Shown one piece after another: positions 23,648 through 33,371 of a stretch of DNA of 34,479 nt. The stretch is from an uncultured Myxococcales bacterium (GTDB lineage: Bacteria; Myxococcota_A; Bradymonadia; UBA7976; UBA1532): assembly GCA_903847385.1 (NCBI GenBank), contig CAINDO010000479.1:1-34479 (forward strand), given 5' to 3'. The notes under the pieces were generated by a model. The model worked only from the letters and a program-made list of their open reading frames with translations. It ran no database searches and was not told the DNA's origin. The stretch's first letter is position 1, and every line of letters starts with the position of its first letter. Position numbers and translations under genes: made by a program.

Positions 23648-24402
23648 CGCGAGGACACCGGATGCAGACCGGCCAGGGGGAGCTGCGCCGGCGCCGCCAG
23701 CACGCGCGAAGACATGCCGGCGTCTTTCAATCGGTGCGAGAGCGCCTCGGCCCGCGGGCCGTGCACGTAGATGCGCTCGGCGCCCGTGGAGTGGGCGTAG
23801 GCCGCCAGGAAGGCCTCGTCCGCCTGGGGGCGGGCGTCCACGGGGCGGCCCTCGCCGGTGAACGACAGCGTGACCCGGGCCGACTTGGGCCCCTCCCCCG
23901 CGCCCGCGACGAGCCAGGCGGGGCGGCGGTGGGGCACGCCCGCGGCGGTCAGGGCCTCGGAGATGGCCAGCGCGGCGCCGGCGTCCCGGGGGATCAGGCG
24001 GAGCGTGCCCCCCATCCGGGCGGCGGAGAGCCAGTCGTCGTCCGGCGCGAGCGTGTCCGCGGCGAAGAGTACGAGCGACTCCGCGGGCTGGGCCTCGCAG
24101 CGCGGCGAAACCGGCCCGAGGATCAGCGTGCGGTGCCCGTTGCGGGTGGCGATGACCGCCGCGCCGCCGGGCCCATAGCCGCTGGGGATCAGCTCCAGCC
24201 GGAAGCCGCCGGCCACCACGCTGCCCCCGAACGGCACGCCCAGGACGTCGCTCCAGGTGGCGGCGAGGGGGGCGCTGGCGAGCGTCTGCCCGGCCTGGAC
24301 GCGCCGCACCGGTCGGTGCGTCCAGAAGGCGCTGGGGACACGGCCGACCGGATCGAAGGTCAGCGCACCCAGCCGGATGCCTTGGGCGTAGCGTAGCTCC
24401 AC
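23644..24402 (-). CDS. Metallo-beta-lactamase-fold protein without the metal motif
   Basis: 252 residues from GTG 24402. The layout resembles MBL-fold exonucleases of the Artemis/ligase-associated type: a short start strand (GIRLGALTFDP), a core strand-turn block (GGFRLELIPSGYGPGGAAVIAT then GHRTLILGPVSP), and a C-terminal block GAERIYVHGPRAEALSHRLKDAG. The last matches the usual 'THG-A-LA-LRE-G' end. However, where HxHxDH is expected the sequence is SAFWTHRPVRRV, and the GD after the core strand is GP. Metal binding is therefore probably lost, a likely pseudoenzyme. The stop overlaps the PBP1A start (ATGA), so the two are coupled. Family call is by pattern and moderate. Confidence 0.6.
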   Translation of the reverse strand: MELRYAQGIRLGALTFDPVGRVPSAFWTHRPVRRVQAGQTLASAPLAATWSDVLGVPFGGSVVAGGFRLELIPSGYGPGGAAVIATRNGHRTLILGPVSPRCEAQPAESLVLFAADTLAPDDDWLSAARMGGTLRLIPRDAGAALAISEALTAAGVPHRRPAWLVAGAGEGPKSARVTLSFTGEGRPVDARPQADEAFLAAYAHSTGAERIYVHGPRAEALSHRLKDAGMSSRVLAAPAQLPLAGLHPVSSR

Positions 24403-24432
24403 GGCCGCCGGTGTAGCTGCAATTCACGGGAT

Positions 24433-25602
24433 TTGCCACTGCCACGGCACGTGGTGCACGCTCCGGCGGTGCGCCTGCCCGAACCCCTCGCCCGCCTGCT
24501 CCGCCGACCGCCCCCCCGGCGGCGCCTGCGCTTCACGCACGAGGGTCGCTACTTCGTCGGCCTCACGCTCGGCGTCGGCTTCGCCGCCATCAACACGGGC
24601 AACAACCTGCTCTACCTGGTGCTGGGCATGATGCTGTCGATCATCGTGGTCAGCGGCATCCTGAGCGAGCTCGCGCTGAAGGGCCTCGAGGTCGCGCGCA
24701 GCCTGCCCGTCGAGGTCCACGCCGGCAGCCCGTACCTGACGGGCATCGCCGTGCACAACGCCAAGACGCGGCTCGCCTCGTTCAGCGTGCAGGTCGAGGA
24801 CGTGATCGACGGCCACGCGCTGGCCAAGAAGTGCTACTTCCTGAAGCTCCCGCCCCGGGCGCGCCAGAACACGAGCTACCGCAGCGAGTTCAAGCGGCGC
24901 GGGCGATACGACTACCGGGGGTTTCACCTGAGCACGCGGTTCCCCTTCGCGTTCTTCGTGAAGACCTTCTACGTGGCGTCGGAGGCGGAGTTGCTGGTGC
25001 TGCCGCGCATCCACCCCGTCTCCCCGAACCTCGAGGAGCCGCGCGGCGCGGCGGGCCTGCAGGCGCGGACGCAGCGGGGCCTCGGGCGCGACTTCCACGG
25101 CCTGCGACCCCACCGCGAGGGCGACGACGCCCGCGACATCCACTGGAAACGCAGCGCCCGCGACGGCCGCCTGGTCACGCGCGAGTACGAGTCGGAGACC
25201 GGCCGCCGCGTGGGCGTGTGCCTGAACCTGCTGACGCTCGGCCCCCCGGACGCCGCGCAGGAGGCCGAGCTCGACCGCGCCGTCGACCTGGCCGCCTCGC
25301 TGCTCGTGCACCTGCAGCGCCGGGGCTACACCCTGGATCTGCGCGCCGGCGACCTGCACCTGGAGATCGCCGCCGATGGGCGCGGTCTGTTCGCCGCCCT
25401 GCGCGCCCTGGCCGTGGTGCGCTTCTCCCCGGCGCCCTCGGGCCCGGACGCGGCCCCCCAGCCCTTCCCCGGCGCCCGCGGCGGCCGCTGGCTGCTCGTG
25501 CAGGCCGACGCCGGCAGCGCACCGATGGACACCCGCGGCTTCACCGAGATCCTCACGCCCGGCGGCCGCCCCGCCGAGGCCACCGAACGCCCGGCGGCCT
25601 GA
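24433..25602 (+). CDS. DUF58 domain protein
   Basis: 389 residues if the TTG at 24433 is used; GTGs at 24451 and 24454 are alternatives and none has a clear ribosome-binding site. After a basic N-terminus there are two membrane segments (YFVGLTLGVGFAAIN and NLLYLVLGMMLSIIVVSGIL). An immunoglobulin-like part follows, then the DUF58 signature at about 220-245 (REGDDARDIHWKRSARDG, then LVTREYE). The C-terminal part has a von Willebrand-like alpha/beta pattern. DUF58 proteins usually sit with a MoxR ATPase and a TgpA-type transglutaminase; here the transglutaminase follows after three bases but no moxR is in the window. Confidence 0.9.
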   Translation: MPLPRHVVHAPAVRLPEPLARLLRRPPPRRRLRFTHEGRYFVGLTLGVGFAAINTGNNLLYLVLGMMLSIIVVSGILSELALKGLEVARSLPVEVHAGSPYLTGIAVHNAKTRLASFSVQVEDVIDGHALAKKCYFLKLPPRARQNTSYRSEFKRRGRYDYRGFHLSTRFPFAFFVKTFYVASEAELLVLPRIHPVSPNLEEPRGAAGLQARTQRGLGRDFHGLRPHREGDDARDIHWKRSARDGRLVTREYESETGRRVGVCLNLLTLGPPDAAQEAELDRAVDLAASLLVHLQRRGYTLDLRAGDLHLEIAADGRGLFAALRALAVVRFSPAPSGPDAAPQPFPGARGGRWLLVQADAGSAPMDTRGFTEILTPGGRPAEATERPAA

Positions 25603-25605
25603 CCG

Positions 25606-27816
25606 ATGCGCTTCATCCTCGTCCACAAGACGGTGACCTACCTGATGGCGCTGACGAGCACGCTCTCGGTCATCGCGTCGGGCGAGGTGCCGCCGTGGAT
25701 GGCGGTGCTCTTCGTGCTGGCCGTGGCCGCCAGCTGGTTCTGGGAGCCCCCGCGCATCCAGTTCCAGCGCTACGATCTGCCGTGGAACATCGTGACGATG
25801 CTGGTCCTGGGCGTCGCGGGCTTCCAGGCCATGGGCAGCGACGCCCTGCTCAGCGCCGGCGTCGGGTTCATCCTTTTCCTGATCATCAACAAGCTGTTCA
25901 ACCGCAAGACGAGCAAGGACTACCTGCAGCTCTACGTGCTGTCGTTCATGCTGCTCATCGCCGGCACCGCCGTCGACGTGGACATCACGTACGGCATCCA
26001 GTTCGTCCTCTACATCGTGTTCGGGACGTGGACGCTCATCCTGTTCCACCTGAAGCGGGAGATGGAGGACAACTTCCTGCTGAAGTACGGCGACTCGCTC
26101 CAGGGGCGCCCCGTGCAGGTCGAGCGGGTCCTGAACAGCCGCAAACTCATCGGCGGGCGGTTCCTCGTGGCCACCAGCGCCATCTCGCTGCTGGTCTTCG
26201 TGGGTTCGACGCTGGTCTTCGTGTTCTTTCCGCGCATCGGGTTCGGGCTCTTCTTCAAGAAGCAGCGCCCCGGCGTGTTGATGACCGGGTTCAGCGACCG
26301 CGTGGAGCTCGGGCAGTTCGGCACCATCAAGGACGACCCGACGGTGGTCATGCGGGTGGAGTTCCCGGACCTGCCCGCCGGCCAGTACGCGTCCGGCTAC
26401 TGGCGCGGCGTCAGCTTCGACCGCTACGACGGCCGCCGCTGGACGAAGTCGCGCACGCACCGCCGCCGCCTGCTGCGCGACGCCGAGGACCGCTCGCTCG
26501 TTTCCGGCCAGCCCTGGCCCGAGCAGACGGTCCGCCAGGCCATCTACCTCGAGCCCATGGAGACGCACGTGCTCTTCGGGCTGACGCGGCTGCACGGCAT
26601 CGAGCTCCCGGACATCGGCGCCGCCGCGGCGCTGCCGGACCAGCAGCGCGCGGTCTTCCGCGACGCCGAGTGGGACGTCCTGTACTCCCAGAACGACGAG
26701 CTCGCGTTCCGGTACTTCGCCTACAGCGGCGCGGACGACCCGGATCCCACCCTGTGGAACATGCCGTTGGCGGACTACCGCGGCGAGCTCGCCCTGGCCC
26801 GGGAGGGCGCCCGCTACCTGCAGCTCCCGGACGGCCTGGATCCGGCGGTGGGGGCGCTCGCGCAGCGAGTGATCGGTGACGCCGCGACCGTTGGACAGGC
26901 CGTCGAGCGGGTGGAGACCCACCTGCGCTCGAACTACCAGTACAGCCTGACCCTGGAGCCGGGCAGCGAGCGGCCGCCGCTGGAGGACTTCCTCTTCGAG
27001 CAGCAGAAGGGCCACTGCGAGTACTTCGCCACGGCCCTGGCCATCCTGCTGCGCACCCAGGGCATCGGCACCCGCAACGTGAACGGGTTCCTGGGGGGCA
27101 CCTGGAACGGGTACGGCAACTATCTGAGCGTCTCCCAGGGCGAGGCCCACTCCTGGGCCGAGGTCTGGCTCCCCGGGCGCAGCTGGGCCACCCGGGACGC
27201 CACGCCCTCGGGCCCGTCGCACGCGGCCGATTCGTCGATCCTGACCGCGCTGGCCCAGTACGCCGATGCCATGCGCCTGCGCTGGTACAAGTACGTGATC
27301 GAGTACGACCTGGGCCGGCAGGTCTGGCTCTTCGAGAGCGTACGCTCCGGGGTGGGCGACCTTTTCGGCGGGCTCTTCGAGGCCGAGAAACCCGGCGACC
27401 CCCAGGGCATCGGCGGCTCGACGAGCCGTCCGGGGGCCCCGGCGATGTGGGGTATCGTGGCGGCCCTGGCGCTCGGCGGGGGCGTGTTCTTCGTGGTCCG
27501 GCGGCGGCGGCAGGGCGGCGCCTCGGGCCTCGGCGGCGCCCGGCGACACGCGAGCGACACGGTCGCGGAGCTCTACGTGCAGATGGTGCGCCAGTACACG
27601 ACCTGGGGCATCGCCCGGCCCCCCGCGGCGACGGCCCGGGAGTACCTGGCCCTGCTGCGCCGCCGCGAGGCGCCGGGCCTGCCCTTCGCCGAGCGGGTCG
27701 TCGAGCTGTACGAGGCCAGCCGCTTCGGCGGCGACCCGCCGGACACCGGGCTTCTGCAGTCGCTGCGCACCGAACTGAAGCGCCTGCGGCCCGCCCCCCC
27801 GACGGCGCGCCCGTGA
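25606..27816 (+). CDS. TgpA-type membrane transglutaminase-like protein
   Basis: 736 residues. About six membrane segments occupy the first 210 residues (DUF3488-like), followed by an extracytoplasmic region. The transglutaminase core carries a full Cys-His-Asp triad: QQKGHCEYFATA (Cys471), GEAHSWAEVWL (His515) and SWATRDATP (Asp531). A C-terminal membrane helix (about 613-630, AMWGIVAALALGGGVFFVV) precedes a cytoplasmic DUF4129-like tail with MVRQYTTWGIARPPAATAREYL. TgpA of Pseudomonas is the known relative. Substrate unknown, probably envelope proteins or peptides. The stop overlaps the next gene by four bases (GTGA). Confidence 0.92.
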   Translation: MRFILVHKTVTYLMALTSTLSVIASGEVPPWMAVLFVLAVAASWFWEPPRIQFQRYDLPWNIVTMLVLGVAGFQAMGSDALLSAGVGFILFLIINKLFNRKTSKDYLQLYVLSFMLLIAGTAVDVDITYGIQFVLYIVFGTWTLILFHLKREMEDNFLLKYGDSLQGRPVQVERVLNSRKLIGGRFLVATSAISLLVFVGSTLVFVFFPRIGFGLFFKKQRPGVLMTGFSDRVELGQFGTIKDDPTVVMRVEFPDLPAGQYASGYWRGVSFDRYDGRRWTKSRTHRRRLLRDAEDRSLVSGQPWPEQTVRQAIYLEPMETHVLFGLTRLHGIELPDIGAAAALPDQQRAVFRDAEWDVLYSQNDELAFRYFAYSGADDPDPTLWNMPLADYRGELALAREGARYLQLPDGLDPAVGALAQRVIGDAATVGQAVERVETHLRSNYQYSLTLEPGSERPPLEDFLFEQQKGHCEYFATALAILLRTQGIGTRNVNGFLGGTWNGYGNYLSVSQGEAHSWAEVWLPGRSWATRDATPSGPSHAADSSILTALAQYADAMRLRWYKYVIEYDLGRQVWLFESVRSGVGDLFGGLFEAEKPGDPQGIGGSTSRPGAPAMWGIVAALALGGGVFFVVRRRRQGGASGLGGARRHASDTVAELYVQMVRQYTTWGIARPPAATAREYLALLRRREAPGLPFAERVVELYEASRFGGDPPDTGLLQSLRTELKRLRPAPPTARP

Positions 27817-29312
27817 GGTCGCCGCGCTCGCTGGTGCTCGTCGCCGCGCTGGCGGGCTGTGCCGACGCGCCGGCCGAACGAGAGGTCGTCCGGATCACGC
27901 CGGACGCCGCGACCGCCGACACGACCCCCGACGCGCGGTCCGACGCCCGGCTCCAAGCGCCCCCCGACGCCCGGTTCGCAGCGCCCCCCGACGCCCGGCC
28001 TGTCTTGCCGTCGGACGCGGCGTCGCCCACGCCGGACGCCGCGGACGCCCGCGTCGACGTCGCCGACGCCCGCGTCGACGTCGCCGACGCCCGCGTCGAC
28101 GTTGCCGATGGCCCTGTGCTCCCCGGGGACGCGGCCCCGGGCGCCCCGCCCCCGGACGCCGCGCGTGTGAGCCCGCCAGACGCCACGGCACCTCAAGCGG
28201 TGGACCTGGACGAGGCCGCCTGGGCGCCGGGCGACTTCACGGCTGGCCCGCCCCGGATTCCCGAATGCGCCCCCCTCCCCGGCGGGGGCGAGGGTCCGCC
28301 GCTGATGGTCAGCAACAACCCCGAGGCCTTCGACGGCCCGGGCCTCCTGATGGGCAACGCCCGCCCCACGCAGACGCGTGGCGGCCGGGCGTACCGCCTG
28401 CGGGGGGACTTCGGCCTGTACCTCCATCACCTCTACCGCGGCGCGGGCAGCGTGTGGCTGCAGGTCGTCGTCACCAACCCCACGGACGCGCCGGTCACGC
28501 TGGACGCCCGCGGCTCGGCCTACACGCAGGACGAGGCCGGCGGCCTGGGCCTGGGCCAGAGCCCCGACTACCGCGTGACCGCCGACTGGGCCCGCGACAC
28601 CCCGCGGGTCGACCTGCGGGGCGTCGAGGTCCCGAGCCGGCGGCCGGTGCGCATCTGGTCCGGCGAGCTCGGCCGCAACCGCGAGGCGGACGGCCGCCTC
28701 TGGTTCCACACCTCGGACGACGTGTATGTGTATGTCGTTGCGACCGCCGCGAACGATCTGAACCAGGCCGTGAATGGCGCGCTCTCCGACGCCCCGGGCG
28801 ACTACCGCATCTCCGGCGACCCGCCCCCGCCCTTCGGCCGCGAGGCCGGGGTGTACGCCCACGACACCTGGCGCGCGGACTTCAGCGTCGGCGTGCCGGC
28901 GGCGGGGCAGCGACTGGGCGTGATCGTGAACACCGCCACGGGCGGCGGCCACCCGCAGGTGCAGGCGTTCCCGGCGCTGATGAACCTCGAGGGCAGCGCC
29001 CGCGAGTCCGTGGGCATGTACGGCGTGGTGTACGACCTCACGGTGCGCCTGGTGAACCGCGATCCGGCCCGCCCGCGGACCGTGCGCGCCGGCTTCGGCA
29101 GCATCGTGAACGCGGATCTCTCCCGGTACTGGGACGGCGTCGGCCGCCGGGACGCCGTGCCCCTGGACCTTCGCCACACGCCGGACGCCCGGACCACACC
29201 GCTCGGTGAGTTCGCCCTGGCCCCCGGCGAGACCCGCAGCGTGCACCTGGAGGCCATGGTGCCCGGCCTGACCTCGATCCCGCAGGCGCTCTTGTTCGAG
29301 AGCGTTCCCTGA
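27813..29312 (+). CDS. DUF3370-like lipoprotein with P/D/A-rich linker
   Basis: 499 residues from GTG 27813, chosen because it gives a clean lipoprotein signal (VLVAALAGC, Cys16) and a GTGA overlap with the transglutaminase gene. Residues about 17-140 are a low-complexity linker of Asp, Ala, Pro and Val, including three exact VDVADAR-type repeats. The rest is beta-rich with blocks resembling DUF3370: GPPLMVSNNPEAFDGPGLL, GDFGLYLHHLYR, SVWLQVVVTNPTDAPVTL, ESVGMYGVVYDLTVRL and LAPGETRSVHLEAMVPG. DUF3370 is best known from cyanobacterial surface proteins, so this is a remote match. It may be a surface protein processed by the neighbouring transglutaminase; that is inference. Confidence 0.75.
   Translation: MRSPRSLVLVAALAGCADAPAEREVVRITPDAATADTTPDARSDARLQAPPDARFAAPPDARPVLPSDAASPTPDAADARVDVADARVDVADARVDVADGPVLPGDAAPGAPPPDAARVSPPDATAPQAVDLDEAAWAPGDFTAGPPRIPECAPLPGGGEGPPLMVSNNPEAFDGPGLLMGNARPTQTRGGRAYRLRGDFGLYLHHLYRGAGSVWLQVVVTNPTDAPVTLDARGSAYTQDEAGGLGLGQSPDYRVTADWARDTPRVDLRGVEVPSRRPVRIWSGELGRNREADGRLWFHTSDDVYVYVVATAANDLNQAVNGALSDAPGDYRISGDPPPPFGREAGVYAHDTWRADFSVGVPAAGQRLGVIVNTATGGGHPQVQAFPALMNLEGSARESVGMYGVVYDLTVRLVNRDPARPRTVRAGFGSIVNADLSRYWDGVGRRDAVPLDLRHTPDARTTPLGEFALAPGETRSVHLEAMVPGLTSIPQALLFESVP
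28044..28106 (+). repeat. Three tandem 21-bp coding repeats
   Basis: Three consecutive units starting at 28044, 28065 and 28086, each GACGCCCGCGTCGACGTYGCC-like, encoding DARVDVA. Only one base (C to T) differs in the third copy. They extend the low-complexity linker of the lipoprotein and are a likely site of replication slippage. Confidence 0.9.
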
Positions 29313-29335
29313 CGCCGGTGTGTACCATCGGCGCC

Positions 29336-30157
29336 ATGAGAGCCCTCCTCGCCGCGATGCTCCTGCTGCTCATGATCGCTTCGCCGGCCGCCGCCGTCCC
29401 CGTCGAGCAGGTGCCCGACCCCCGGCCGACCCACGCCGTCGTCGACCTCACGGGCACGCTCTCGCCCGCCGCCATCGCCCGCGTGGACGCCGCGGCCGCC
29501 CGAGGCCGGGTCGGCGGCGAGGTGGCCGTCGCCGTCGTGCCGACCGTGGACGCCGCCGCCCCCCGCACCTGGGCCACCGCCCTCTTCAACCGCTGGGCGC
29601 TGGACGACGCCGAGCGCAACCGCGGCGTGCTCGTCGTCTTCGTGCTGAACGACCGCAAGGCCGAGATCGTCGTCGGTGACGGCTGGACGGACACGCAGGA
29701 GACCACGGACGCCATCATGGCCGAGGTCGTCGTGGCGCAGATGAAGGCTGGACACACCGAGGCCGCCGTCACGGGCGCGGCCGAGGCCGTGGTGGACCGC
29801 ATGATGCTCGCCGAGCCCGCGTCCGGGTCCGCGTCCTGCGCCGCGGGTCTCGGGGCTTTGCTCCCCCTCGCGCTCGTCGGCGGCGTCTTCGCGCTGGTAC
29901 GGCGTCGCACCCGCACCCCCTGCCCCAACTGCCGGGCCACGGCCCAGGTCTCCCGCAAGGTGGTCAGCCCCGCCACGACCAACGCCACGGGCCTGCAGGA
30001 CGTCACGATTCACTGCGGCCACTGCCATCACACCAGCACCACGACGCAGACCCTGGCCATGGTGGCGGTCGCGGCGTCCACGCACGACACCTGGAGCGAC
30101 TCCGGCGGCTCGTCCGGCGGTGACTCCTCCGGCGGGGGGAGCTCGGGCAGTTGGTGA
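29336..30157 (+). CDS. TPM-domain membrane protein (YgcG/TPM_phosphatase family)
   Basis: 273 residues from ATG 29336; an upstream GTG at 29318 would add six non-signal-like residues. A signal peptide (LLAAMLLLLMIASPAAA) is followed by the TPM domain at about 35-165 (VVDLTGTLSPAAIARVD, NRGVLVVFVLNDRKAEIVVGDG). A membrane helix (ALLPLALVGGVFALV) precedes a cytoplasmic zinc-ribbon-like module (CPNCRA, CGHCHH) and a Gly/Ser tail ending SGSW, common in this family. TPM proteins have been tied to photosystem repair in plants and to weak phosphatase activity; the bacterial role is unclear. The stop overlaps the next start. Confidence 0.88.
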   Translation: MRALLAAMLLLLMIASPAAAVPVEQVPDPRPTHAVVDLTGTLSPAAIARVDAAAARGRVGGEVAVAVVPTVDAAAPRTWATALFNRWALDDAERNRGVLVVFVLNDRKAEIVVGDGWTDTQETTDAIMAEVVVAQMKAGHTEAAVTGAAEAVVDRMMLAEPASGSASCAAGLGALLPLALVGGVFALVRRRTRTPCPNCRATAQVSRKVVSPATTNATGLQDVTIHCGHCHHTSTTTQTLAMVAVAASTHDTWSDSGGSSGGDSSGGGSSGSW

Positions 30158-30798
30158 CCGCGCGGCGTCACGCGGGTCCGCTCGCCGCGGCCCTGGCGTT
30201 GGCCGTCACTGCCTGTGGCGGTCCGCCCCCGAGGCCCGCGCCGCCGCCTGCGAACGTCGACGCGCCGCCCTCGTCGAGCCCACCGGGGGTCGCGTCGGCC
30301 GCGCCGCCCGAGCCGCCCGAACTGCCCGATGCGCCGCCCACCGGCGACACCGAGCTCTTCGGCCGCGCCTGCGCGCGGGATACGCTCGAGCCCCGCCTCG
30401 CCGCCGCCGTGGAGGCCATGCAGGCCCGCGCCAACACACTCGGCGTCCGCCTGATCTGCGTCCGCGGCGAGGGCCCCGGCCCCCACCGGAACGGCCGCGC
30501 CGTGGACCTGCGCTTCGCGACCCACGCCGGCTATGGCGGCGGCCGCGGCGGCTGCCCGAAGGGGCGAGAGACCACGGTCTGTCGCGCGGACGAGGACCGC
30601 GAGACCTGGGAGGCGATCTTCGGCGCCATCCGAGACACCCGCGAGGTCCGCTGGCTGGCCTGGGAGTATTGGGCGCGGGACACGGGTGTCATCCGCGAGG
30701 ACGGCAGCTATCCCCGTGGCCGGTACTCCGCGGCGAAGCGCCATGCCATCCGCGCCCAGAAGTGGCGACGCGAGATCGGCCACTTCGAGCTGCGCTGA
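30154..30798 (+). CDS. M15-like peptidase lipoprotein
   Basis: 214 residues from GTG 30154, which overlaps the TPM gene stop (GTGA); a TTG one codon earlier is less likely. Signal with lipobox VTAC (Cys21), then a Pro/Ala/Ser linker to about 65. The domain carries GPHRNGRAVDLRF (His111, Asp118), close to the SxHxxGxAxD zinc motif, and REIGHFELR (His210, Glu212) at the C-terminus. This supports a D-Ala-D-Ala carboxypeptidase/endopeptidase-like fold. Two Cys pairs may form disulfides. Last gene of the plus-strand envelope operon; it converges with the next lipoprotein, seven bases apart. Confidence 0.7.
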   Translation: MTARRHAGPLAAALALAVTACGGPPPRPAPPPANVDAPPSSSPPGVASAAPPEPPELPDAPPTGDTELFGRACARDTLEPRLAAAVEAMQARANTLGVRLICVRGEGPGPHRNGRAVDLRFATHAGYGGGRGGCPKGRETTVCRADEDRETWEAIFGAIRDTREVRWLAWEYWARDTGVIREDGSYPRGRYSAAKRHAIRAQKWRREIGHFELR

Positions 30799-30805
30799 TG
30801 GTGTG

Positions 30806-31393
30806 TCAGTCCGCCACGACCTTGCGGGTCTTCATGTAGCGGGCGATCTCTCTGCATGCGGCGTCGATCGAGACAGAAACGAGGTCCGGGGCGGCCGCGC
30901 TGAGCTCCATCTGCGACGTCTGGGGCTGAATGCTGTGGTCGTTGGAAGGGGCGGAGGTCCCGATCGCCGTGAACGAGGCCAGGCGCGCAGCCTTCTTCAC
31001 TTCCGTGAGTTCGACCTCGACCGTGACGCTCGCTTCGCCGTCGTCGCTGACCATGCCCACCAGCCCGACGGCGCCGGACGAACCGCGGGTCGCGCGGGTG
31101 AGCGCATTGCCGCGGTCGACATTGACCAGCGTCACCTTGACCAGCACGTCGGGTTCCGGCACGTCCGTCTTGGTGACGACGTTCTGCATGCGGATCTGCT
31201 TGGCGACGCCCTCTTTGATGCTCGTCTGAATACCGGCGCCGTTGAGCATGCCGTCGGGCACGACGACCTCGACGTTGGCCGACTGATAGGCGCCCATGTC
31301 TTGCGTGAGCGGCACGCTCGGCATGATGTATTCGGGCTTGGAGCAGCCCGCGAACAGCAACGCACACCCCAACGCCGCCAGAACCAATCGCAT
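30806..31393 (-). CDS. Conserved-looking lipoprotein, function unknown
   Basis: 195 residues with a clear lipoprotein signal (AALGCALLFAGC, Cys17). The mature part alternates strands and helices (ANVEVVVPDGML, DVLVKVTLVNVDRG, EASVTVEVELTEVKKAARLAS). It ends in an amphipathic helix VSIDAACREIARYMKTRKV. The overall pattern, signal plus one alpha/beta domain ending in a helix before a basic tail, recalls DUF4410-type lipoproteins, but I cannot assign it. It lies 115 bases downstream of thrS and may be read through from it. Confidence 0.75.
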   Translation of the reverse strand: MRLVLAALGCALLFAGCSKPEYIMPSVPLTQDMGAYQSANVEVVVPDGMLNGAGIQTSIKEGVAKQIRMQNVVTKTDVPEPDVLVKVTLVNVDRGNALTRATRGSSGAVGLVGMVSDDGEASVTVEVELTEVKKAARLASFTAIGTSAPSNDHSIQPQTSQMELSAAAPDLVSVSIDAACREIARYMKTRKVVAD

Positions 31394-31508
31394 CGCGTCA
31401 CCTTTCCGGGCACGCCGTGCCCCATGTTGCAGGGGCTTCGACGTGGACCCGGAGCGGCGTATTCACGGCCGGGCGAAACTTTCGTTCACACCCGGCGTCG
31501 GGCCGCGT

Positions 31509-33296
<1,788 letters not shown>

Positions 33297-33371
33297 GGGG
33301 GGCTCCGAGGTCGAAAAATGGGGGGCTCGACTTTACGCCGCCCCCGCGACCGTCGCAAGCCGCGGGTCGGC

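Noticed and set aside
24424..27549. Long minus-strand open frame opposite DUF58 and the transglutaminase
   Set aside because: Antisense to genes with intact catalytic motifs; composition is that of a mirrored frame.
33343..33366. CCCGCG/CGCGGG stem between the cytochrome and thrS genes as a terminator
   Set aside because: Six-base GC arms with a 12-base loop and no U-run are expected by chance at this GC content.
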